NCBI GenBank assembly: GCA_964019135.1
Contig: OZ025258.1
Location: 11,613,961 to 11,677,960, forward strand
Direction: 5' to 3'
DNA: 64,000 nucleotides
DNA from: Arenicola marina
Taxonomy: Eukaryota; Annelida; Polychaeta; Arenicolidae
Shown: in pieces, positions 1 through 11,900 of the stretch
How the letters are laid out: the number at the start of each line of letters is the position of its first letter
How positions within the stretch are numbered: the stretch's first letter is position 1
Program-made: the position numbers and the translations under genes
The notes under the pieces: model-generated
Database searches by the model: none
The model's input: only the letters and a program-made list of their open reading frames with translations
Told to the model about the DNA's origin: nothing

Positions 1-2
1 CG

Positions 3-250
3 TCCCGATAGCTCAGTGGGTTAGAGCGCTCGCCTTGAGGGCTCTGGCCACCTGAGAGCCTAACGGAACGTGGATTAGTGGTTCGCGCCCCGCCATGTCT
101 GTGTGGTCGCAGGATAAAGATATCATGTCTTCCTTTGCAAATAGTAGGGGGTTACCCCCGGGGACATTGCTCCACTCACCCTTCCTTCTCCCATTGACGC
201 GATATGAGCAAAAGTGGTTAAAACGTCCTGAATATACAACCAGCCAACCA
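3..250 (+). repeat. tRNA-derived SINE, family A
   Basis: A tRNA-like head carries an A-box-like stretch (TAGCTCAGTGGGTTAGAGCG) and a B-box-like GTGGTTCGCGCC. It is followed by a conserved body (GGATAAAGAT, GTAGGGGGTTACCCCCGGGG) and a tail ending in ACAACCAGCCAACC rather than poly-A. More than ten copies lie in this window on both strands, which shows it is a dispersed RNA polymerase III-type retroposon and not a tRNA gene. I do not recognise a published family name. Confidence 0.85.
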
Positions 251-1852
251 TCGTTGATACATATTGCATACATATGACAAACTAGGTCTTTCTATCCTGT
301 GACATTTCGCAAAGGTAACGTCTTTGACTCATTCTCATTTGACTTCATTCTTAGTTAAAGTAGCGCCGAACCACGCCAGTTAAGTGCGTCATTTTCATAT
401 AATTACATTTAAAAACTAAAATGAATGACATACTTTACACTTTGGTCACATGCCTTAATACATCATTCGTTCTACGCCTTTTGACAAATTGATTCACCGT
501 GTTACGAAGAAACCAAATAGCGTTACCTGAGTTTGGAATAAACTGAAGAAATACAGGGAGTAAAGCGAGTATCCCAGCAAGCTTCATCCTTCGTCGGTTG
601 TCAGCCAATCTCCCGTGGTACTGGCGCAGTTGTTCATGTTCACCATCGTCATATAGATATATATAATATAAAGTAATTTTCCTTCAATTTATGTCATTGT
701 ATTATATTGTTATACCAAATCATCACCGTACATGTGTTTGCAACTCAAAGGATAGACATGGAGCCTGAAAAAAAGCAAATCGTTTGATAAAAATACTATG
801 CAATTTCTCCAACCATTAACGTATCAGCATCCACCTCATAGGAAATTTAAATGGAGTCTTTATTTCTGAAACGTCACTGACATTGGCGTCTATGTGTACA
901 TGTACAGCCAGAGAGCCTCGATTACTACGATTAGCCTGATCCAGACTCATAGCGGGGACTCGCCAGACAGAGAAATTACTCCATTACCACCATACTTAGC
1001 TTCAGTCCGAACGACCGGGTGATCTATGGCGCAGTTTGGCGAAGGGTTACCAAACTATGCAAGGCCCATGAAACAAACCAACGATCATATCAAGCCAACA
1101 TTCGCTAAGTGGCGCTACGCAAACTCCGCTTTTACCGCTGCTTTCGACCGGGGATAAGTTTCAGGATTCTTAAAAAACGGTCAAATCACCTGTAATATCA
1201 TGCAACAGTGTAATTTTCAAGCATTAAACATAAAACTAACGAGCTTTGTGTAAGTAATACACCAAACAACATAGTGCGCCTTTTCGAAAAAGTTATAATT
1301 GTGACTGAACTCTTTCTTTTCATCACCGTGTGTTATTATGCATAAGCTGGGTCCCCGGCGCATTTGTCCTATCGAGTGTGCGAATGCATTGAGGCAGTAG
1401 GCGACAGCAGAGATATAATGCGGCCCTAACGCAGTGAGTCGAAGGCAGAGAAAGCGATCAGATGTGTTTATCGAGGCTTATAATGACGAAAAAGAATTTT
1501 TGTGCCATATCTCGATCTTTTCATCCTTGAGCGCTGCAGATTTGACATAATGCCACATATGTCGTTATGCATAAAGACAACATTCGTAGTTCATATAAAT
1601 TGAGTGACGCAACTTTATTGGAAAGTTAATTCCTATATAGCTCACATTGGAAATCTATATTAGGCATAGATCTGACAGAAAACACGAATGTAAAGTGTCA
1701 ACAAGTAAGTGATAAGTATCAGATTCTATGCCGCTCCTAGCCACCCATCAACCCATGGTGCCAAATGGTCCACTTGGCAAGCCCTAAGCTTAGTGTTCCG
1801 AAGGCACAGTTTTCACCATCAGCTTGTCATACAATAATATGGTGACGTAAAT
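251..1852. other. intergenic, no gene recognised
   Basis: AT-rich sequence with only short open frames in all six frames. I see no domain, RNA gene or long tandem repeat in it. Confidence 0.5.
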
Positions 1853-2299
1853 ATGTTTATCAGTGAATTTAAGCAACGAGTCGCTGATATTGCAATGCAA
1901 GAATGGGGTGAGCAAGTTAAACTTACATCGAAACTATCCTCTTATAGTAAATTCAAGTCACTGCTAGAACCAGAGGGAGATCTCACATCTGTTACGGTTC
2001 CAAAGCACCGTATGGCTTTAGCTAAATTTCGATGTTCTGCCCATTCGTTACGTATTGAAAGGATGAGAGGGCCAACTCACAGAAGTCTGTCTAAAGATAA
2101 CGAGGTTGTTAAAGATGAGTACCATTTTTTAATTCAATGTCCGCTGTACGAAGAACTCAGAGAACAGTATATTCCGTATCATCTAAAGTCCCAGCATGGG
2201 TTTATTTCATTATTATCCACCTTAAATAAGATTCACCATGTTAATCTAGCTGCATTTGTTTACCACGCTTTCATACTGCACGACAACTTCAGCGAGTAA
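1853..2299 (+). pseudogene. C-terminal remnant of a reverse-transcriptase retroelement
   Basis: A 148-codon open frame contains LAKFRCSAHSLRIERMRG, then DEYHFLIQCPLYEELREQY. This combination is typical of the C-terminal tail, after the RT domain, of non-LTR-type reverse-transcriptase proteins that are abundant in marine invertebrate genomes. The usual cysteine-rich knuckle between the two blocks is missing (RSLSKDNEVV is found instead), so the copy looks internally deleted. No RT catalytic block (YxDD) is seen upstream, so it is a dead 3' fragment. The family assignment rests on motif resemblance only. Confidence 0.6.
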
Positions 2300-2519
2300 T
2301 ATGTATATTGATAGTATATGCCACTACAGGTGTTTTTGTTATTTTTTGTTTATTATATGTACCATGGGCCTTTCAGTATAATACAGTTCCAAATATGTAT
2401 GTCCCATGGACTATGTCGAACGCCTGCAGCTACACAATAAAAAATACGACAACAACATGCCAAAATATACATATCAGTGACATCTATCACGTTACGTGGA
2501 CCTAACTTTGACATGGGAC

Positions 2520-2950
2520 CAATACGTTTCGCGCTACGGAATGTATCACCCCGTACAAAAAAAATGATTCCAGATATCGTATCGTAAAATGGGAAAGGGG
2601 AAGGTTATTTCCGTTCCTCGGGAATCGGCTTTTCATTTCACCGCGAAGTGGGAATGAGGAAAATAATTCTTCGTAAACTGGGAATGGGGTATTAGCCGAC
2701 CGTAGTGATCAAGGATCATCATTACTCCTGAACTGGGAATGTTAATAATAAATAACTGTGATTTGGGAAATCGACAATTTATGTCATTTATCCGCCCTTC
2801 CTTTGTATACGGAGAGTTCTAGAATTCGTCGTGACCTGGGAATATAAAGAAATGTATTCTTCGTGATCTGGGAAATGACCCCCCCCCCCCTCCTTGCCGC
2901 CCCCCCCCCCCCCCCATAAAAACCGTCATTCTAGAGATATTAGAGACGTC
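2520..2950. repeat. degenerate repeat with TTCGTGA-CTGGGAAT motif
   Basis: The phrase CTGGGAAT preceded by TTCGT-like bases recurs irregularly (for example near 2640, 2670, 2730, 2840 and 2870), ending in long C runs at about 2880-2916. The same motif occurs on the opposite strand near 37220-37430, so it is a dispersed family rather than a local oddity. No coding potential is seen. Confidence 0.5.
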
Positions 2951-4215
2951 ATCGGGGTAGCCTATGTCAAAAGTCACGGCGATCGGTCAATTAGATTCCT
3001 CTCGTGACTAGATCAAGGATGAGACAACTTTCCAATGAAGCATGTGCTTAAAAGAAGCAATTCACATCTTACGCGCATCTTTGAAACACATGTTACGGAA
3101 GACGTTTCGCAGTGACCTAGTTTAACCATCCAGTAGCCGATAGAATGGTTCTGGCAATTGCTGCACAATTGGTCCAAAATTGAAATAATATGATGCACTT
3201 TCCTATTGGTCTTGGCACGACGTATTTTCCGTCGATGGCATTTGAGGAGCGAGATAAAAGAGCGCGATTTTGTGGTCATTGAGAGAGCAATTTTTGGCCA
3301 AACAAATTTAAATTAGATACTATATAGGCCTATATAGTCATAAATTGCAATTTTGAAGAAAAAAAAGTCAGTCTCAGATTGGTCCATCAAGAGAAAATTG
3401 CAGATTTCTCCCTCGGGGATTGAGAGAAAAAAGGGGCCATTTGGGTGTGACATATGTAACTATATACCTAACTACATGTAGTGCCCCCGGGCCGAGGCGA
3501 TATTAACAGCACCACTCACTACATGCTCGCCAGATGGCAGCACACTCGCCGACTGGTCCCGCCGCCCCCCCCCCCCACCCCCTCCCAACCCCATCTTCAG
3601 TCGTCATGCTAGTGGGCTGCCGTGTTTACGACGTGTTTGTCATCTGTAAGGATCCAGATATGTCATGTATGTACAACATTCGTTTCAACTGCGTTCGCGA
3701 CAACTGTGAACCTTCGCACGCACTTCGCGCATACCACCGTGTGTATGGTGCCCCCCCCCCCCCTTCCCCCACTCACCCACCCACCACTCCACCCCTCCCA
3801 CCGTCCACCACACCACTCCTAACCCTCACCCACTCCGAGTTGACGGTCAGGGTCTGGTAAGTTCGTGGCCCACTTAGGACGCGACGAGCCCTGTCAACCG
3901 CATATACCATCTATATTGTTTGCAGTTGTAAATACTTATACAAAGGTACATATCTGGAGGCTGGAGAGCCTTATACGATCATCCGATGCCATATAACGGA
4001 TGTGGACAGAACACAGGTAAACTCGCCGCCGTTTTGATGTCGCAAGATTATTCGTATGATCAGTGTTCCATACACATTCCATATACCTTGTTGGGTATAT
4101 CGCGGGGTCAAAGGTGACACATCAAAACATGGGGGTTCACTCCCCTGAATCACATCAACAACTCTTAAGAGATGTGTCGTTGTTGTATATAGAGAGTAAG
4201 CCATATTGCACGGAA
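2951..4215. other. intergenic, no gene recognised
   Basis: Contains C-rich low-complexity patches at 3563-3590 and 3750-3830. Open frames there (up to 108 codons) are proline-rich translations of those tracts. No domain is recognised. Confidence 0.5.
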
Positions 4216-4234
4216 GTAGGTTACTAATCGATAC

Positions 4235-4745
4235 TGCTCTTGTCCTGTCTCATGTATAATTATCTATGCTGCACTTATTTGCATATGTTTGAATACAGGT
4301 GTAGTGTCTAATGTAGAATTAGTTATACTGCACTTTACATAGAGTAAGGTATAGTGGTCCTGTCTCATGTATAATTATCTATACTGCACTTGTTTACATG
4401 TGTTTGAATACAGGTGTGGTGTCGAATGTAGATGGTAGAATTAGCTATACTGCACTTTACATAGAGTAATTTATAGTGGTCATTTCTAATGTGAAATTAG
4501 ATATACTGCACTTGTTTACATATATTTGAATACAGGTGTAGTGTATAATGTAGATTGTAGAAGTAGCTATAATGCACTTTACATAGAGTAAGGTAGAGGG
4601 GTCATGTCTAATGTAGAGTTAGCTAAACTGCACTTGTATACATACGTTTGAACACAGGTGTAGTGTCTACTGTAGAATGTAGATTTAAAAATTAGTTATA
4701 CCGCACTTGCTTACATAGAGTAAAATAAGGTATAGTGGTCGTGTC
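4235..4745 (+). repeat. imperfect tandem repeat, about 120-135 bp unit
   Basis: About four diverged copies of a unit containing ATAATTATCTATACTGCACT, then TTTGAATACAGGTGT, then TTTACATAGAGTAAGGTATA. Each copy has TACTGCACT followed by a TTTACAT phrase. No coding role is apparent. Confidence 0.7.
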
Positions 4746-4876
4746 TAATATTATGGTAGTAAGATACTGTTATAGGTTTGAGATAGAAAGCTATATGGTT
4801 ATTTTACGTGTCTGATATAGGACACCCTACGCCTCATAATTTATTGTTCAACCCACGTCAGGCTTCACTGTACTAG

Positions 4877-5059
4877 TAGTAGTAGGGCCCCTGAGGGGGA
4901 GTAGCCATGTCGCGTGTCGATTTTAAGAAAAGTTCCATGTAGCGTGTCGCTAAGTCTTGTGTCGAATGTCGATTCTAAGACAACCCCAATGTCGCGTTGT
5001 CGATTTTTAAAATCGCCGTGTCGCCGTGTCGAAAAAGCCCCTCTGGGGCCCTAGTAGTA
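4877..5059. mobile_element. MITE-like element with GGGCCCC terminal inverted repeats
   Basis: The left end is GGGCCCCTGAGGGG at 4885 and the right end is CCCCTCTGGGGCCC finishing at 5051, inverted with one mismatch. Both ends abut TAGTAGTA (4877-4884 and 5052-5059), a possible 8-bp target-site duplication, although this is blurred because the target is a TAG microsatellite. The interior is built of GTGTCG and GTCGATTTTT phrases and encodes nothing. Confidence 0.6.
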
Positions 5060-5404
5060 GTCCATATGTTGTAATGCCCGTGTCTATCGTAAAGTAGCGA
5101 TAGTTTTGCCTCACACAACTCAATACAAAGTCACATCACGGCTGCCTCTTAATAAGAACGTTATCTTAGGCGGCGAGGACCCCCGCCCCCCACTCGTCAA
5201 AAAAGTGGTGAACCTTTGTTAAGAGCCTCTTCCCCTCCCCACCCCCCCCCCCCCCCCACCCGGTCAGTGGACTCTGGAAATTTGGAAACGGGCATCCCAA
5301 CCGGGCATGTTATATTATGTGCATGATCGCGGTTGTAGACAAAAGTGATTTCAATGATCGATAGAAGACCAGAAGACAATAATGAGGAGAAATAATGTGG
5401 GGGG

Positions 5405-5700
5405 TCGGGGTACCCCCTCTGAATCGCGAATCCCTAAGAATTAGGGAGTGTAATATCGAACCAAGAATGGGCGCGGAAGAACACCTTGCAGATGATATCG
5501 CACATATCGAAGAATTCGCAGACTGTTAATGAATGGATCGCGGTAAATATGGCAAGGGTCGTCGCGTTGAAACTGTACGGGTAACGATCCCCACAAATTG
5601 CCAACAGCTAATCACGAATCTCCAAGAATTCCTGGATGCCAATCGCGGAGATGGGAAATGGCATTGCCCCCTCAGATCAATGGATTCGAATCCGGACCCA
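5405..5700 (+). repeat. dispersed repeat, copy A (second copy at 11520)
   Basis: About 300 bp shared in the same orientation with 11520-11820. Landmarks include AAGAATTAGGGAG, CGCGTTGAA, TTGCCAACAGCTAATC and TCCAAGAATTCCTGGATGCC. It gives rise to a 93-codon open frame at 5533, which I treat as non-genic because the other copy has it broken. Confidence 0.7.
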
Positions 5701-5906
5701 GGTAGCAAACCAATCAAACCAACAAACTTTGGGGGATTCAATAACGTCAGGAACGGAAAAAAACATTTACGATACTTTAATAAATTAGATATATGTGGCA
5801 CACGTAACAGTTGATATAGGTGACGCATCTGGCTAGGCTAAGCGTAAAAATGTCTTCATTATTTTTTTCGATGAATTTATTGTTGTTTACAGCGTGTAAA
5901 GTCACA

Positions 5907-8900
5907 ATGGACGACCTCAAGTCAGTGCCGCAGGGTGAGCGACTGTCCGAAAGCGGAAGTAGACGCTCACGCGCGTCGCCCGGCGAGAACGCATGCGCAG
6001 TGGATTGTCAAGTGTGTGGCGCCCGTTCGGCTGCTAACTTCTTCGGCGCTGTCGTGTGTATGCCTTGCAAGGTAAGCCGCAAAAGACGTCCTCGCCATGG
6101 GAGCTGCAAAATGCCACTGACATTATTTATTATTACGAGTTGGTGGTCATGTTAACTAGTACAATAACATTACATCTGAAGGCCTCTAAAATATTGTATT
6201 CTGACCCAAACCGCCGTGCTTCCGATGCAATCGACAATCGTTGTCATAGCGACATTGCATAGAACAATGAAACATGACGTCAGGCACAAAAGAATTGTAG
6301 TTATAGCTTTAAATGGCCCTCTTACCGGCCTAGTTGCCTAGTTGCACGTGCCATGTTTCTTGGCAACGATATATAGTATCAAACAGGCGACTGGCCAACT
6401 ATATGTGGAAAGGCTTGCGATTTACGGACAGTCAGTCCCAAAATTGTATTACTTTGATCATTGTATGCGGAAATTAAACCCAATAAGTAGAGACAAGTCA
6501 ACGCCTTACATTTAGATTCAACTAGTAATAATAGTAATAGCGCGAGTTGTGCATGGCGTTAGGCATTTTATTGACCCTTCATCAAACTGTAGCAGCCCTT
6601 CATTTTCATTATCGGCCCGAGGCCGCAAGGCCGAGGGCGGATAATGAAAATGGAATTGATTGATTTGATTCTCAAAGGAATTGATTGATTTGCCCCGATC
6701 TTGTAGCATGCAATAATCAACGATATTGCCAACATGCTGTCAATCTCTTGAGTAATTTCAAAACAGCGCTCATGAATATGCAATGCTCTGAGAAATAAAG
6801 CGGACCTCAGTTTTGTTGGCTTTGTGACAAATTCGTATTTGTTTACTTTCAATAGAGGTAATTAGCTTTAAGGAAAAAAAATGTAAATTTTAATGTTTTT
6901 TATGTATATGCCTATACTAGGCCGAAAAAATACTGTCGTCAATAAAACGAAGTACGTTTGTAAATTTACCTCGTTGTCTGGACTTGTTTTTACAGGCGTT
7001 TTTCATCCGGGCTACCACGCCCAGGACCAACAAGAAACGGGAGGTCACGTTCCAGTGTTCGGCCAAGAAAGAATGTCTGATCACCCCGGACACCCGAGTG
7101 GCGTGCAAGTACTGCCGGCTACAGAGGTGCTTGGCCGTCGGAATGTGTCGCACAGGTAGTTTGAGATATTCATGTTGCTACGTCACTTCCGCTAGACTCC
7201 AGGTGCCGTATTCATAATCCCCTCGTAAGTCACACACGAAAAGTGCATTTTCGTCTTAGCTTCACCAGCTCGTTGTGGTGGTACACATGATTAGGAAATC
7301 GTTTTCAATCTAATGTTAGTCCTTTCTTAATTCAGAAAATCCACTTTTTCGGTGACTACTTATGTAATTTGAACCCGATAATCGCTTGACATTACCCCCC
7401 CCCCCCCCCCCCCCAGTGTAGTCATTGGTGTCTGGCAGATTGGTGTCATTTTCAGAACTGGGCATTATACGGTTAATTAATATGACGTCATCACGGCTAT
7501 TCCATTTCAGAGAGGCCGACGACTGGAGAACTCCGATCGGGTTCGCTACGTTGTGCCGTGTGCGACGCCCTAGGCAACGGTCTGCACTTCGGGGTCATAT
7601 CCTGTGAGGGTTGCAAGGTCAGGACAATGTCATTCTATAGTAATATGTACATGTCGCCTAAATATCAAAGGAGAAGTTTATTGTCATTGAGAGCTGATTC
7701 ATTCTCACTGAGAGCTGGTTCATTGTCATTGAAAGCTGGTTCATTCTCATTGACAACTGATTCATTCTCATGGAGAGCTGCTTTAGTCTCATGGAGTTGG
7801 TTCATTCTCATTGAGAGCTGCTTCATTCTCATTGAAAGCTGCGTTATTCTCATTGAGAGCTGCTTCATTCTCATTGAAAGCTGCGTTATTCTCATTGAGA
7901 GCTGGTTTATTCCCATTGTGAGCTGCTTTATTCTCATTAAGAGCTGGTTCATTCTCATTGAGAGCTCGTTCATTCTCATTGAGAGCTGCTTTATTCTCAT
8001 TGAGAGCTGGTTCACTGTCATTGAGAGTTCGTTCATTCTCATTGAGAGCTACTTCATTCTCATTGAGAGCTGCTTTATTTTGAGAACGAGTTCACTGTCA
8101 TTGAGAGTTGGTTCGTTTTCATTGAGACCTGGTTCATTCTCATTGAGAGTTGGTTCATTCTCATTGAGAGCTCGTTCATTCTCATTGAGAGCTGCTTCAG
8201 TCTCATTGAGAGCTGCTTCAGTCTCATTGAGAGCTGCTTCAGTCTCATTGAGAGCTGCTTCATTCTCATTGAGAGCTGGTTCACTCTCATTGAGAGCTCG
8301 TTCATTCTCATTGAGAGCTGATTCATTCTCATTGAGAGCTGGTTTATTCTCATTGAGAGCTGGTCCATATCCTTAAAAGACACATGGGCTATGAAACGCA
8401 ATTAGTGGACTAACCGAAGCTCATTATTCACATATGTTACAATTAACTGCTGGCGCGATTCACTGCGCCTCAAAATCAAAATATGTAAGTAACCTACAAG
8501 TTTGAAAAACTCTTCCTCGGTTGATTCGCCCTTCTTCTGTTGCCCGGAGCAGGAAATGAAACACTACTTCCCTTTTTGCACCATCTGATTTGCATGGCTT
8601 CCCTGTTTTCCAGAAGTTCTTTCGCCGCATTTCACTGGAGGAGAAAGACAAACTGGAGTGTCTGACGAGTGGACAATGCGACATCAACACTAAAACACGG
8701 AACAAATGTCGCTCTTGTCGATACATTAAATGCGTGGCAGTGGGCATGTCACGATCAGGTTGAGAGTAATATATTAATGTTACTGGGCGTTAAAACTCAT
8801 ACAGCAATATTTTCTCTTTTAAAATGTTTTTGAATGGAAATGATGTTAAGATTTTAGTGTATACGAGCACCCTTATTGTACACACGAAACAACAGGGCAT

Positions 8901-11900
8901 GTTGTTAAGTCTCATTTGAAAGAGTATGCCTTTCTGGTGTACTATCTGATACAAATGCTGCCTTTTGTTGCCTATTTAGCAAGTCTATTTCTTCCAGTTA
9001 ACATTCACACTGTCAGATAATGTGCTTTAAGAGATTTCTCAAACATATTTGAAAAATTATGATTTGTGTAGAAATTGCTGTATGAGCCGCTGTAAATATA
9101 TTGCCAATATCGCAATTAAAGATCCATATCTAAGCATTATATTGCACTATTGGACACCTTGGCCTGCTATCTATACGATTTCAACAAGTAATATTAAGGC
9201 TCGACCAAGTTCATAATATTAGTCCATCCTTTTCAAGAATTATTATATATTTGCACCGATGTTCAATGAAAATACACCCAGATGTAATGGGATCCTTTCC
9301 TTGTATCCACAATTGGACAGCCATCAAGATGGGTCGGCCCACCCAGGTGAAAACACGACTCCCCATACCAGAGGATGAGTGCCCGACACAAGCAAAGACC
9401 CGTAAGGTGGTACAGCGTGAGACATCTCCAGCGGGCGGGATCCAAAAGGGCGAATCCGGGGCCGCGAAGGGCGTCGATGACGACATCTCAAAGGTTCTGC
9501 CGTCGCTAGCCCGCTCTCCGGAATCTGGTAACGCAGAAATCCTTCATCCGATCAAGGATGACAATCCCTCACCGCGGTCTCCATCCGGGCTTCTGGGAAG
9601 CACCCCGTTCCCCAGTCCCGAGTATTCGGACGCGGGCGTCGCGGAGGCTGTCGGGAACGGAGATGACGCACCTCACGGCGATGAAGGTCACCTTGAGGCC
9701 TTGACGGTTCGGCGTCATCAAGACCAACATTTAGAACGTAATCGCGTCCCGCAGGATGTGACGTCACAGGTTGGACATGAGAATGAGGCTACGGCGCCGA
9801 TTATCCGGGCGACTGAGCTGCCGAAGTCGTGTGTCGACGTCGGCGTCCCGACGGACGGCGACACCGACCCGCGACGTGACGTCACAGCAGCGGTGATGGC
9901 AGACGACACTTCTGCAGTGACGTCATGTGATGATGACCCGTCATTCAGGCTCGTCCCGGATCCTGAGGTGTCCCCGGGTGGTGTCGCCTCGGTTGGACCT
10001 CGCAGTAATACCAGATCAATTGGCCACCCCGTTGAAATACACACAGCGACAATACATTCCCCGCGAGGAATACTCCACGAAATTGACGATAACGGGACGA
10101 CAGAAACTGGCGCTTCTTCGATGTCAGATTTACTGGCTACGTCACGGCTGACGTCAGAGCTGCTGGCCAATGCGAATTTTATGTCAGACATCATGCATTC
10201 TGGCTCCCCGCTGACATTGGACCTGCTCCCCATGTCCTCGTTCACGTGGAGCCCCGTGCAATCGTCGTCATCAGAGGGCCCGGCTACACCGCGAGTGACG
10301 TCACACCAGCCGACTGCATCATCAGTGACGTCACACCAGCCGACTGTATCATCAGTGACGTCACACCAGCCGACTTCGTCGTCAATGGCGTCACACCAGC
10401 CGACTGTATCATCAGTGACGTCACACCCGCCGACTTCGTCATCAATGACGTTACACCCGCCGACTTCGTCATCTATGACGTCACACCCGCCGACTTCGTC
10501 ATCAATGACGTCACACCCGTCGACTACGTCATCAGTGACGTCACACCCGTCGACTACGTCATCAATGACGTCACACCCGTCGACTACGTCATCAGTGACG
10601 TCACACCAGCCAACCACGTCATCAGTCACCTCACAGTCGCGCTCGGTGGAGACCCAGACGAAGCCGGACTTCATAGCGCTGCTAAGCTTGTCGATGATGG
10701 AAGAGATCCAGTCCAAGATCCCTGAATCTCCGGATCCGACCAGGATGATTTCGGGATCAGATCTCTGTCTGGAGGTGGAGCCCATGCTGATGACGGTGGA
10801 CCACGAGTACTGGGCGGCCATGGCTCGGGGCTCCCAAGGGGAGCTCTTCACTAAGCAACACCACCTGGTGGCCGCCAGGGTCGTCAACGCCTACAGAAGC
10901 TACGTGGATTCGCTGAGACAGGCCAACATAGTGACGGCCAGGAAGATAAGGGTGAGTGGGTAATGATGACATATGCACGCGCGCCACCTCTTCGCGTAAC
11001 ATTTCACTCTGTTTTCATTGGCTGATTTGGAATTTTATTTATTAATGAATTAAAATAAGTGTCACGTGTTTGTGTTCATGTTTATTTCAGGTGGAGGGAG
11101 CCACGCTGGGTGGGGGCATCGGTAAGGTGGATGTTATCAGTCCAATCTTCGTGGACATGGTTGTGAGATGGACCAAGGCATGCTTCCCCTTCTGCAGTGC
11201 TCTGCCAGGTGGGCTAAGCGACGACGCGAAAGGCAATCTTTTCCCCAAATCTCAAGTTACTATATAGCGGTCTGGAAGATGGGGGGGGGGGGTGGGGTCC
11301 CGTGTCGATTTTTCAAAATTCAATGAGAGGCTAGCGACAGGGTTGGAGTTCACATGGGGAGCCGTGACGGGACAAAACTGAGACAGAAAATTATACGTAT
11401 CGAAAACCCAAATGATATCGCCTGCCAGCCGAACGCTAGGTCTCCGGTTATCCCAAACACTGCCCTGTCAGTTGGGTTTGTTCGTCGGAGGTTAAGATAT
11501 CTAACCTAAAGGGGGGGGGGGGTATTAACCCCGCTGAACAGCGAATCCCCAAGAATTAGGGAGAGCAATATCGCATCTCCAAGATAAGGACTGTTCAAAA
11601 CCGGGCGCGAAAAAAACACACCGTAAAAGTGATATCGCGAATATCGAGGAATTCACCTACTGTGATATCGGATCGCGGCAAATAGGGAAAGGGTCTTCGC
11701 GTTGAACCAGGAATTGTACAGACAACGATCTCCATAAATAGCCAACAGCTAATCTCCAAGAATTCTTGGATGCCAATCGATCGTGGATATCGGAGAAGAC
11801 ATTCCCTCCCCTCAATAAAATGACTGATTCTGTGAAAATGTACATAGGGCCTACATCTATTCATTATGTTACTTTTTTATGCAGGCTTCGGCGATCTGAA

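Noticed and set aside
3..75. tRNA gene
   Set aside because: A and B boxes exist, but the sequence continues into a SINE body shared by many copies and no acceptor stem is evident.
5533..5814. 93-codon plus frame and 100-codon minus frame
   Set aside because: They lie in a dispersed repeat whose second copy at 11520 is broken in these frames.
9718..10887. Antisense 389-codon frame
   Set aside because: Shadow of the receptor hinge exon, which is supported by splice phases and domains on the plus strand.
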